Origin: Dictyocoela muelleri | Taxonomy: Eukaryota; Microsporidia | Assembly: GCA_016256075.1 (NCBI GenBank) | Contig: SDVU01000409.1 | Span: forward strand, 1 to 13,722 | Direction: 5' to 3' | DNA: 13,722 nucleotides | In this document: one piece after another, positions 6,609 through 13,722 of the stretch | How the letters are laid out: every line of letters begins with the position of its first letter | Position numbering within the stretch: position 1 is the stretch's first letter | Position numbers and translations under genes: made by a program | Notes under the pieces: model-generated | The model's input: the letters and a program-made list of their open reading frames with translations, nothing else | Told to the model about the DNA's origin: nothing | The model's database searches: none

Positions 6609-8031
6609 GCCACTCATCTTCATCGTTTCTTTCGTGAACAATTCAATGTATTTCCAAATTATAGAAACTGTTAGAATAATGTTACTTCCACTTCCTATTG
6701 TGTCAAAGAGACCAGCCAACATGCAAACGAGCCCAATAAAAAATCCTCCTAAAAATGCTGCTGTTGGGATATATTTGGCTAAATAATTACTCAGGTTCTG
6801 TTCGCTAACACCTCGAATTGTCATTCTTTGGTTTCTCAGTTGCTTGGCAATAGTTACTTGATTGTTGTCGGTTACGTCAATCCATGCACGTGAGAAGAAC
6901 GCACAGCTCAGTAGCATGAATGTTACGTGAATAGCAAAGCAGAATGGTTTGCTCATTGCTTCTGAAATACTTTCAGGTGGGTATAAAATGTAGCATATTC
7001 CTGATAATGGAACTTCATGACCGTATTCATTGATACCCCAAACACCAAAAAGTCTTACCAAGAAAATATTTGAGAATCGATGATAAAGAAATTTTGAAAT
7101 CATCGTAATGTTCGAAATAACATATCCCTGGAGAATTACAGGCATTGTTGATGCATAAAGTAATTTTATTGGGAATTTGCCGGTTTGGCCTTTAACTTGT
7201 AATGATTCTGTTGGAAGTTCAAGTCGAAGTCCATGCAGGTAAATTACAATTGCAAAAATAATCAATGTTGTCACTAGGCATGATAAGTTTGGTAAATTTT
7301 TTCTGAAAAAAACTTCTTTAAGACCGGCCCATTTATTCTTTCGAGTGATCAGTGTGTGGAGAAGTGCCACAAGACAACCTTCAAATTCAACTCCTCGTGC
7401 AGTTTTAAAAGCTTTGGGACTTAAAGACCTCCAAATAATAGTTTCACAAACATTCGTTGCAATGAAAAGATTAATTCCAGATCCTAAACCATATCCATTT
7501 TGGAGCAATTCATCCAAAAGAATAATTATAATTCCTGAAAACAACAATTGAATGACTAACAAAATACTATTCCACAATCCCAAATGAGCTCTTGGACCAT
7601 AAAATCCAGCACATACTTGAGTGATTGCTTGTCCTAAGGTTAAAAGCAGGGCAATAAACTTCTGGGCGCCATCATAAAGGATCTGATCCTCTTTCACAGA
7701 ATAATTAACTTTTACAAGATCAAGACTCGTCAACATCTGTAAAAACATTCCCGAGGTTACAATCGGACTGATTCCCAAATCCATCAGTGTACCTCGATTA
7801 CTAGCCATCATCATTCTCATCCAATAAAGTGGATCTTTAATGTTGCTTGTTAGGATGCCAAACAATGGAATATGAGAGCTTACCAGGTAAATCAACAATG
7901 CAAATAATGTCCAGACTAATCGTTCTTGGAATGGAACACTGCGTCCAGGTTTCTGAACTTGAGGTATGTAGGATATGAATGGTTTCATCAAATTTAAAGT
8001 TCGAACTAATTAGAAATCACTTACATGTCAT
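6591..8031 (-). CDS. SEC61A: Sec61 alpha, ER translocon channel subunit (two exons)
   Basis: Pore subunit of the Sec61 channel (SecY family), which passes secretory and membrane proteins across or into the ER membrane with Sec61 beta and gamma. Proposed structure: exon 1 8031-8025, 19-nt intron 8024-8006, exon 2 8005-6591, stop TAA, giving 473 aa against about 476 in human. Visible family hallmarks are QKP near residue 20, a plug region with DPLYWMR and ASNRGTLMDLGISPIVTSG (about 60-88), LLDELLQNGYGLGSG (165-179), FIATNVCETIIW, VEFEG, RLFGVWG (about 320), and YIPTAA followed by the C-terminal TM10 with IGSG. About ten hydrophobic segments are spread over the length. Fungus- or protist-like choices include RFS..LVRLFGVW, GQTG before PIKLLY, and KEDQILYDGAQK. 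The frame is intact and its GC is much higher than the flanks, so it is under coding constraint. Unspliced, the first usable ATG is at 7988 and the protein lacks its first eight residues. Conserved basic positions in cytosolic loops 6 and 8 are altered. Confidence 0.96.
8006..8024 (-). other. SEC61A: Putative 19-nt spliceosomal intron in SEC61A
   Basis: On the minus strand the sequence reads GTAAGTGATTTCTAATTAG: a consensus donor GTAAGT, a branch-like CTAAT, and TAG immediately after it. Removing it joins ATGACAT to TTCGAACT and gives MTFRTLNLMKPF. This aligns without a gap, position for position, with the usual Sec61 alpha start MxIKFLEVIKPF (F/I, R/K, L/L, L/V, M/I, KPF/KPF). Left in, the upstream ATG runs into a TGA within the intron after four codons. 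Microsporidian introns are known to be very short, to lie next to the start codon, and to have the branch site almost touching the 3' AG. At 19 nt this would be at or below the usual minimum. The alternative is a sequence insertion or assembly error combined with use of the downstream ATG at 7988. Confidence 0.78.
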
Positions 8032-8053
8032 TTAACCCTTGCGTTTGAAATTT
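8029..8053 (-). promoter_or_regulatory. Microsporidian-type start signal of SEC61A (AAATTT-like plus GGG)
   Basis: Upstream of the ATG at 8031-8029 the minus strand carries GGG at -7 to -5 (8038-8036), in GGGTTAAATG, and AAATTTC at about -22 to -16 (8053-8047). CCC or GGG triplets close to the start codon, with AAATTT-like signals near them, are described as widespread microsporidian gene-start signals. Their position supports the upstream ATG rather than the ATG at 7988 as the start, and implies a very short 5' leader. GGG is rare in this AT-rich sequence, but a single triplet could still occur by chance. Confidence 0.6.
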
Positions 8054-8060
8054 ATTTTTA

Positions 8061-8473
8061 ATCAAAAAAATTTAATTAGAAAATTTTTAATTAATAAAAA
8101 TTTCACTCATTTTGATGGTTATTTTAAACCTGTATGAATTTGAATAATGAAATTAATATAATGATTATGTCAAAATAAATCATAAAAATGCCCATTCTTC
8201 TATTGTAAGATAACTATTCAAAAAAGTTTACTTTTGATATAAAAAAATTTAAGAATTATATAAAGGCAATAAAGCTAAGTTTAGCCCCTTTGAATATGAA
8301 ATTTAACGTGATTCAAATTTTTCAAAATCAACTTTGTCGCATACTGTAGCGCATGTCATTATAGCAACAGGCAATCTCTATTAAATAACGATTCGTATTA
8401 AAATAAACTATCATTTTATACTTACTTCAATTTTTGTTTCAATGAAAGTATAAAAAGTTTATAAAGTAAAAAT
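8061..8473. other. Intergenic region 5' of SEC61A
   Basis: No further coding exon is needed or seen here: the first exon ends at the start codon at 8031. GAAATTT-type AT-rich tracts are frequent. No TATA element can be chosen with confidence. Confidence 0.5.
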
Positions 8474-8665
8474 ATGCATGAATATGACTACCATACACAC
8501 AATGGCTTAATTCGTACAAACACGGTATTGCAGAGGAAATATTGTGTCAGCAGAAGAACATATGGAAAGGTTAACTATGATTTAAATAGCAGCGCAATAA
8601 ATGTATTTACAACATATTTTAATAATGCCTATCCACTTAGAGAAAATCACTTAAAACTTTATTGA
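8474..8665 (+). CDS. Small ORF upstream of SEC61A, doubtful
   Basis: 63 codons, ATG to TGA, transcribed away from SEC61A, whose start is about 440 bases away. The protein is polar, begins MHEYDYHTHNGL and contains RRTYGKVNYDLN; there is no signal peptide or membrane segment. The patch is clearly less AT-rich than its surroundings, which is mild support. It lacks the GGG or CCC start signal seen at SEC61A, and I recognise no family. It could be a fragment of an older gene. Confidence 0.25.
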   Translation: MHEYDYHTHNGLIRTNTVLQRKYCVSRRTYGKVNYDLNSSAINVFTTYFNNAYPLRENHLKLY

Positions 8666-8757
8666 ATAACTGTGAATGACATTATGGGCTCACCAAGTAA
8701 GTAACAATCAAAAGGTTTTTTAGTTTGTATAGCCGATTATAATTCAGTATAAATTAG

Positions 8758-9066
8758 TGTGCCTAGTCCAACATATGACTAAGAATTAGATTCCGAAAAG
8801 GCAATAAAAAATGATAAAGTTATATTTTTGGAAGGCTCTCGGCGCAATATTAATGGGAATCGAGTTAATAAGTAATTTTTATTCTAAAAAAGTAAAATAC
8901 ACGAGTATAAATCAAAGATTTTTAGTGTACATATTGTATTTTTTGAATAAAAATTACTTATTAACTCGATTACCACTAATATCGCGCCTAAAGAGCGTTC
9001 CATGAACAATTTTTTTATCATTTTTGATTGCCTTTTCTGGGTATATTTCTTGGTCATTTAAAGTAA
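8758..9066. mobile_element. Foldback MITE, family A copy 2
   Basis: Same design and related sequence to the element at 3777-4066. The left arm runs through GACTAAGAATTAGATTCCG, AAAAGGCAATAAAAAATGAT, GGCTCTCGGCGCAATATTAA and GGGAATCGAGTTAATAAGTA; the right arm is its imperfect inverse. The centre near 8910-8935 is again palindromic. Exact outer ends are blurred (plus or minus about 8 bp) because the two arms differ most at the tips. Open frames inside it on the plus strand follow the palindrome and are not genes. Confidence 0.72.
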
Positions 9067-9354
9067 AAAATGGTTTTATTGACAAAACTATTTTGAATTT
9101 TTAGATTTAAGTAAAGTATTCTAAAAAATATAAGCAGATGATAGATGTTTAAATTAGAATGTTTATAAAGACCTTTATATTTCATACCTTTGAGTTAAAT
9201 GTCAGAAAGTCTCGGTCTGAAATTGAAAAAAGTGGTATACGACTATTTTTGTTACATTTGGACTTTTTCAAAAATTTAAAGATCGATAATCAAGATCAAT
9301 CATTTTTTATACTTATATCAAAGAATTATTGAAATTTTATAAAATTAGACTCAT
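9067..9354. other. Noncoding DNA between family A copies
   Basis: No gene or repeat structure recognised between the 8758-9066 MITE and the truncated copy at 9355-9441. Confidence 0.5.
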
Positions 9355-9441
9355 AAAGTTAATCAAAAAATGATGAAAAGCATGTTTTTTAACATTTTGA
9401 TTGTCTTTTCGGGGTCTAATTCTTGGTCATATGGGGTACTT
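9355..9441. mobile_element. Truncated copy of MITE family A
   Basis: The right-hand portion reads TGATTGTCTTTTCGGGG then TCTAATTCTTGGTCATATGG, matching the terminal arm of family A (8758-9066). A short, poor inverse of it precedes it (AATCAAAAAATGATG near 9361), so it may be an internally deleted copy or a lone arm. Its tip, ATATGGGGTACTTAA, is the clearest family A terminus in the window and is useful for defining the consensus. Confidence 0.5.
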
Positions 9442-10509
9442 AATACCTAAATTAGAATAAGGGTATAAAGTAATAATCTAAGTTTATATATAAGTATGGC
9501 GAGACATCCCGAAAAAAGTACTGAAACAAAAAAATCTTTAGAAATTATATAATTTCCTGTGTTTTTTGAGCCATTTATAAAACAAAAATTGTTTATACAG
9601 CCGGGCATCTAATTAGCTTATGAATGACGTATATCTTGAATACCAAGAACTAAAGGTTTATAGAATAAAGTTGGAAAAACTCACCGAGTAATAATTACGG
9701 AAAATATCAAAATGAAATATATATATCGTAAAAAAATTGAGATTTTTTACCCAAAAAATTCTAAACAGAAATACTCTCAAATCAATATACTAAAAGGGAC
9801 AAAAAAATATATGTCTGTAAAATAAATCTTTGAAATTTTTACGATAATGTCAAAATACTTGTTTTTATTTCTTTCTATCAGATCTAGAGATATTAATTTA
9901 TGCCTATGCGGAAAAATCAGTAATAATTTTTGTATTTTTCTAAAAAAATAAAGGCTTTATTTAATAAATATTATAAAGATTTGAGATAGACTGTGTTAAA
10001 ACATCGTAAGTTAATTTTAAATATACAATATTGTTTAATAGGGTTTTAATTTACGAATATATTTTATTTTTTTATGTTTTTATTGTTTTATTATGCAAAA
10101 CATATTTATAAAAATCTTATGTATCACAAAAAGTTAAACAGAAATTACTAATAAGAAAGTATTCCTTTTTAAGAATTTAAACTGGTAATTATTATCTAAT
10201 CTCATTTAAAAATATTCATATTTTCAAATCATTGGACTTATAAAATATTAGTTATTAGTTATTTCCATATATAATTTTTGATGATAAATAAAGAATCTTA
10301 TGCATATAAAAAATTATTATAATAGAAACTATCTATAATTCTGCTACTAGATCTTGACATTAACAATACGTAAGAATATTATTCATGGTAAATATTAATT
10401 ATGCATTTAAACCAATAAATTATCTAACAAAGAACTTATCATTTATTAATAGACTAAATTAAAAATTATAAAATAATTTTTTTTACATTTTTTATTATCA
10501 TTTTTTTGG
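9442..10509. other. About 1 kb AT-rich DNA without recognisable features
   Basis: No open frame of useful length on either strand, no inverted repeats noticed and no tRNA-like boxes. Slightly less AT-rich around 9500-9690, with only short protein-like stretches, too little to call. Confidence 0.5.
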
Positions 10510-11320
10510 CACTCTATATCAATAGAGAACGTCAGTAAGTATTCATACGGGAGAGTCTATGAAAAACGGAATTCATATTTAAGCTTATCACGATTTTTTG
10601 CAATAGGCAGGGTACCAAGAAGCCAGCAGAACATCTTATATGGTATACAAAATATGCTTGGTATCCATATAATATTTGATATTTTGTATATTATATAAGA
10701 AGTTATGATAGATTAAAAGTGCTAAAAAAATATCCGACGCTCTGAAAAAATCCTTTTTTGATAAATTTAATGGCTGTATATTTTTTTAAATGACAAACAG
10801 AACCAATATACAGTATTAATCCTATTAAATATTCATTTTATACAGGCATTTTTGACAAAATAAATTGTTATAGACTCTTACTCATAAAAAAATGTAAGAT
10901 TCTGGCCTATTGAAGAAATTTATTAGTATTTATATTATGCTCAAATTTTATATATTTTTTTCAGCCAAAAATAGGGTTTATAAATAAAAAAATGTTTAGG
11001 AGGCAAAACCATTTTTTATTTTTTTTGAGTTCAATAACTCGGCGTAGAGAAGAGTCTAGAACAAACCATTGTTATATTTAAGCTTTCTTCGTTTTTTTGA
11101 AATGGTAGAGGAGTTATAATATTTCGGAGCTTCTTTTATGATAAATAATATAGTCTGAATCTTTGATTCTGACTATATTATTTATCATAAAAGAAGTTCC
11201 GTTATATTATAATTCCTCTACCATTTCAAAAAAACGAAGAAAGCTTAAATATAACAACAGTTTGTTCTATGTTCTTCTGTATGAATACTTACTGGCATCC
11301 TCTATGGGTGGTGTGGTCTC
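10510..11320. mobile_element. Terminal-inverted-repeat element with internal palindrome
   Basis: The left end (CAATAGAGAACGTCAGTAAG, then TATTCATAC) matches the reverse complement of the right end (CCATAGAGGATGCCAGTAAG, then TATTCATAC). The similarity continues inward to ATATTTAAGC on both sides, about 75-90 bp of imperfect TIR. The interior has no recognisable gene. It contains a smaller palindrome at 10633-10705 (CTTATATGGTATACAAAATA and inverse) and the large one at 11050-11277, whose left arm is a diverged direct repeat of the element's own left end. Superfamily unknown; exact ends uncertain by about 10 bp. Confidence 0.6.
11050..11277. repeat. 225-bp near-perfect palindrome
   Basis: Two arms of about 112 bp, roughly 90 per cent identical by eye count, meet around 11162-11163 with essentially no spacer; the centre reads GAATCTTTGATTC. 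Matching blocks include TTTAAGCTTTCTTCG, TTTTTTTGAAATGGTAGAGG and CTTCTTTTATGATAAATAAT. Such a structure is prone to cruciform extrusion and deletion. A transcript would fold into a long hairpin. The small open frames here follow the palindrome and are not genes. Confidence 0.85.
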
Positions 11321-11652
11321 ATTTCTTCAAAAAAGGCATTTTAAATTATTTTATGTATGAACAGTTCTCAAAAATTTTATGTTGTAAAAGTAAAAACTTG
11401 ATTACTAAAAGACAACATATCACAGCCTAAACACTAAAGGTGATAATTTGATAATATTTAGTATGAAATATTGTACTTTATTATTTAATTAAACGAAGCA
11501 TATGCGGTTTTAGTTTTCAATTTTTGGGACTTATATTTTTTTTGTTTTTACCCTTATGATGTATTCAATAAAAAAATTGAGAGCATTTAAATAAATACTT
11601 ATTTAATAATAAAATAGAAAATAAAATAAAATTTATACTATTAAATTATTAA
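11321..11652. other. Noncoding DNA downstream of the Merlin pseudogene
   Basis: Expected to hold the 3' terminal repeat of the Merlin element if it is complete; none could be matched by eye to the DNA upstream of 12464. Confidence 0.45.
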
Positions 11653-12464
11653 CTATATTAAAGTGTCAATTTCATGTTTTTTTTCATTTCTATTTATCAT
11701 AAAACGTAAAAGATATAAATCTATTAACTCTTCAGTTTTATGACGAATTAATTTTCCCTTCTTTATAGCTGACCATCAACCTTAAATAGTATCAATATTT
11801 GTTCCAGTTATAAAATAAATGATTTTTTTAGAATTATTAGCAATATTATGGACAAAAAAATATTGATCAAAGCCACAAGATACTCTTTATTTATCAGATT
11901 GTACAATTAAATTTCGTTCTACATATCTAGTCAAGAAAAATTTCTTAATTAAATTGTATTTGATATTTTTTTAATATTTTCCGTCGATTTCCAACTTTCT
12001 TCTACAGCACCTATTACTCATACACCTTCGAATATATTATCATGATTTTTTTTCTCTTATCAAATTTTGATTTATCAACTTCAATAATAATATTAACTCT
12101 ACTAATTTTACGAATGAGTTATAATAGTTATCAAAAATATTAAATTTAAAAAAATTCATAATAATCAATAAATATTATAACTAGAAAAACGTGACACCTT
12201 TTAATTTCACTGATAGAGGATCCTAACAACCATTTTTCTAATATGAACAATTTTTTAATATTGATTACATTATTTTAAGTGAAAATTGTGCCATTGTAAA
12301 TAGAACATATTTTACCACAATATTATCATGTACAAGATGCCAAATGTTTTTTCTTATTTAAACATATATATATTTTGACTCTCACCAAATGTAACCACGT
12401 CGGGACAATGTCTAAAATTTTCGTCTAATTTTTCTTTTGAATTTATATAAAAATTCTCAATCAT
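11653..12464 (-). pseudogene. Decayed Merlin-type (ISXO2/IS1595-like) DDE transposase
   Basis: A nearly full-length but broken transposase gene, read on the minus strand in shifting frames. A possible start is the ATG at 12464, with the first residues reading ENFRHCP. Next comes a stretch like the family's pre-catalytic region (WHLVHDNIVVK, then FSLKI), then WLLGSSISEIKR, resembling the HTH-like part. The core begins KISRVNIIIEVDKSKFDKRK near 12109, matching the family pattern IGGPGxIVEIDESKFGKRK; its Asp is at 12076-12074. IGAVEE follows. The second Asp sits in IVQSDK (codon 11895-11893). About 37 codons later comes TGTNIDTI, where the catalytic Glu codon has become TAA (11784), followed by WSAIKKG and EELIDLYLLRFMINRNE, a typical C terminus. 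There are many stops and at least one frameshift between the two Asp regions, so it is inactive. Merlin elements are known from microsporidia. I could not identify its terminal inverted repeats or target duplications. Confidence 0.82.
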
Positions 12465-12772
12465 GGTATCAAAGGGTAAAAGCAAAAAAATCATACACCC
12501 CAAAATTACAAACTAAAACCACACAATAACCTAATAGAAATTTTTTTTAATTTTCTACATAACTAATTTCGTCATTTATTTATACATCTAATTCTTTTTT
12601 TACACAACAGATACGTACCGAAAATAATAACATGTAATTTGATTTCCGTGTAAAAAATACATTGTTTATACTGAGAAATTGATGATACGTTCTATTTTTA
12701 TAACCCGTGTTATGTGAAATTTATATAATTTAATTAAACCTAAACCGTGAAAAAAGTAAAAAAAAGGTTATC
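12465..12772. other. Noncoding DNA upstream of the Merlin pseudogene
   Basis: AT-rich with no open frame. It would contain the 5' terminal repeat of the Merlin element; not identified. Confidence 0.45.
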
Positions 12773-13085
12773 CAACGGGTTGGGAGCCCCTCTAATTTTT
12801 AGAAAATCGACGCCTATGTAAAAACTAACGATTATTATTTGAAATAAGAGTAAAATCACGAGTTTAATTTAGATATAACTAACAAATCTATAAAAGGTCA
12901 TATATGATAGTTTTAAAAATTTCATCTTAGCTGAAATTTATGAAATCTTCAATATATGAGCGTTAATAAATTTTTATTTTTATATGAATTAAACTCGTGT
13001 TTTTACTCTTATTTCAAATAGTAATCGTTAATTTTTTCTTACAGGCGTCGATTTTCTAAAAATTAGAGGGGCTCCTAACCCGTTG
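12773..13085. mobile_element. 313-bp TIR element (MITE, family C)
   Basis: Arms of about 100 bp: the left starts CAACGGGTTGGGAGCCCCTC and the right ends GAGGGGCTCCTAACCCGTTG. Pairing extends through TTTTTAGAAAATCGACGCCT, TAACGATTA, TTTGAAATAAGAGTAAAA and ACGAGTTTAATT. About 110 bp of unpaired AT-rich core lies between, with no coding capacity. I see no clear target-site duplication (flanks GGTTATC and TAGAACA), so the superfamily is open. High arm identity suggests fairly recent activity or gene conversion. Confidence 0.8.
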
Positions 13086-13449
13086 TAGAACAAAAAATCA
13101 GTTAAAAATTATAAAAAAATAAAATTATTTTTTTTGAAATAAATTCTTTTTAATAAAATATGATAGTTACTGTGCTATTTCCTCTGGGTAGACTATCTTT
13201 AAATAAAGAAGGTTTGAGGTAAAATTTTTATTATTTCTTTCTAATTCATGCCACTATTTTGCCTGGGCGCCTTTTAATCTAGTTTCGCGGAAACATTTGT
13301 TATATCTTATTTTCTTTTTATCTATGAACTTACTTATTTATATTCAATTTCATTATAAGCTTTTTGTGATAGATTAAATTTAGATGAATTTCTATTTAAA
13401 GAGTTTTTTGATTAATTAAATGAAGGAGATTTTATTATATGAATAATGA
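13086..13449. other. Mostly noncoding interval between MITE C and the edge ORF
   Basis: Apart from the possible coding remnant at 13165-13305, no feature is seen; the rest is AT-rich. Confidence 0.45.
13165..13305 (-). pseudogene. Possible coding remnant downstream of the edge ORF
   Basis: A less AT-rich patch in which the minus strand reads, in one frame with an interruption, protein-like stretches (WHELERNNKNFTSNLLYLK, IVYPEEIAQ). It shares the short string GAAACATTTGTTA (13289-13301 region) with the edge ORF (about 13699-13711), hinting at a diverged duplication. Weak evidence; not recognised. Confidence 0.18.
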
Positions 13450-13722
13450 TTAATAGCAATGATATTTATATTTTATGCTATTAATTTTAATGCCAGGGAT
13501 AGTAATTGGACATGACGAACAATTTAATATATTGACGTAATCCACATTAGGTGGATTGCCATTGTTAACAAAATAAGTAAATATATTTTGTTTATATTTT
13601 AAATTGTTATTTATTGAACCTTTTTCACCTGATACTCTGTCATTGAAATTTAATACCATCGTAATGTAGAATTTCCAACATCTTTTATATTTAATTCCGA
13701 AACATTTGTTAGATATGTAATT
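13450..13722 (-). CDS. 3' part of an unrecognised ORF running off the window
   Basis: On the minus strand the frame is open from the window edge (13722) to a TAA at 13452-13450, about 90 codons. An internal ATG at 13659 gives 69 residues, but the frame continues upstream without a stop (including SNKCFGIKYKRCW), so the real start may lie outside. The sequence is Asn, Lys and Ile rich with motifs such as NFNDRVSGEKGS and NCSSCPITIPGIK, and no membrane segment. Codon-level composition is more gene-like than the flanks. Function unknown; it may be intact or decayed. Confidence 0.35.
   Translation of the reverse strand, partial: NYISNKCFGIKYKRCWKFYITMVLNFNDRVSGEKGSINNNLKYKQNIFTYFVNNGNPPNVDYVNILNCSSCPITIPGIKINSIKYKYHCY

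Noticed and set aside
6598-7551. Plus-strand open frames of 62 and 68 codons inside SEC61A
   Set aside because: Shadows of the minus-strand SEC61A frame.
6591-7991. Reading SEC61A as a fast-evolving intronless retrocopy in an AT-rich insect
   Set aside because: The protein matches fungal and protist Sec61 (VRLFGVW, GQTG, KEDQILYDGAQK) better than the nearly invariant animal form, the gene has its own short 5' intron, and lack of other introns is normal in microsporidia.
7989-7991. TTG as the SEC61A start codon
   Set aside because: It is only the open-frame boundary; the ATG at 8031 joined through the 19-nt intron gives the family-like N terminus, with the ATG at 7988 as fallback.
8811-9005. 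Plus-strand 64-codon frame
   Set aside because: Covers the two arms of the family A MITE; open by chance in a palindrome.
11163-11360. Plus-strand 65-codon frame
   Set aside because: Lies in the right arm of the large palindrome and the element end; no coding signal.
12773-13085. hAT element
   Set aside because: No 8-bp target duplication is present at the ends and the CAACGGG tip is not a clear hAT terminus; superfamily left open.

Overview
This is an extremely AT-rich, gene-poor, repeat-rich stretch of a nuclear genome. It has one clearly intact gene, the alpha subunit of the SEC61 protein-conducting channel, on the minus strand (6591-8031). The protein matches the fungal and protist versions of Sec61 alpha better than the animal ones. 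Its start carries features known from microsporidia: a GGG triplet a few bases before the ATG, an AAATTT-like signal just upstream, and what looks like a 19-nt intron seven coding bases after the ATG, with GTAAGT at the donor and a CTAAT branch motif touching the terminal TAG. A large, transposon-laden, AT-rich microsporidian (Edhazardia-like or Hamiltosporidium-like in character) is the best reading. This is an inference from one gene plus composition, not a species call.

Layout. Positions 1-2235 have no recognisable protein gene; they hold tRNA-like Pol III box pairs (473-544 and 1266-1337), a GC-rich hairpin (623-647) and a minisatellite (1805-1914). Positions 2240-5370 are a nest of DNA-transposon debris. 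Two inverted arrays of a 16-bp motif (2250-2392 and 5264-5366) bracket two palindromic MITEs of one family (2399-2683 and 2868-3145), an interrupted coding remnant (3212-3585), and a 1.6-kb TA-flanked element (3586-5214). That element is made largely of short inverted and direct repeat arrays and has itself been hit by another foldback MITE (3777-4066). Positions 5477-5764 hold an unrecognised short ORF.

Positions 6591-8060 are SEC61 and its promoter. Positions 8474-8665 hold a doubtful small ORF. Positions 8758-9066 are a second copy of the 3777-4066 MITE family, with a stub of a further copy near 9355-9441. About 1 kb of featureless AT-rich DNA follows. Positions 10510-11320 form a terminal-inverted-repeat element containing a 225-bp near-perfect palindrome (11050-11277). 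Positions 11653-12464 are a decayed Merlin-type (ISXO2/IS1595-like DDE) transposase on the minus strand. Positions 12773-13085 are another TIR element. The right edge (13450-13722) holds the 3' end of an open minus-strand frame that runs off the window.

SEC61 is the only gene whose function can be assigned. It would act in the ER membrane, passing secretory and membrane proteins. Everything else that can be identified is mobile-element sequence. The most valuable observation is the putative 19-nt intron: without it the N terminus is truncated, and with it the protein regains a full-length, correctly aligned start.
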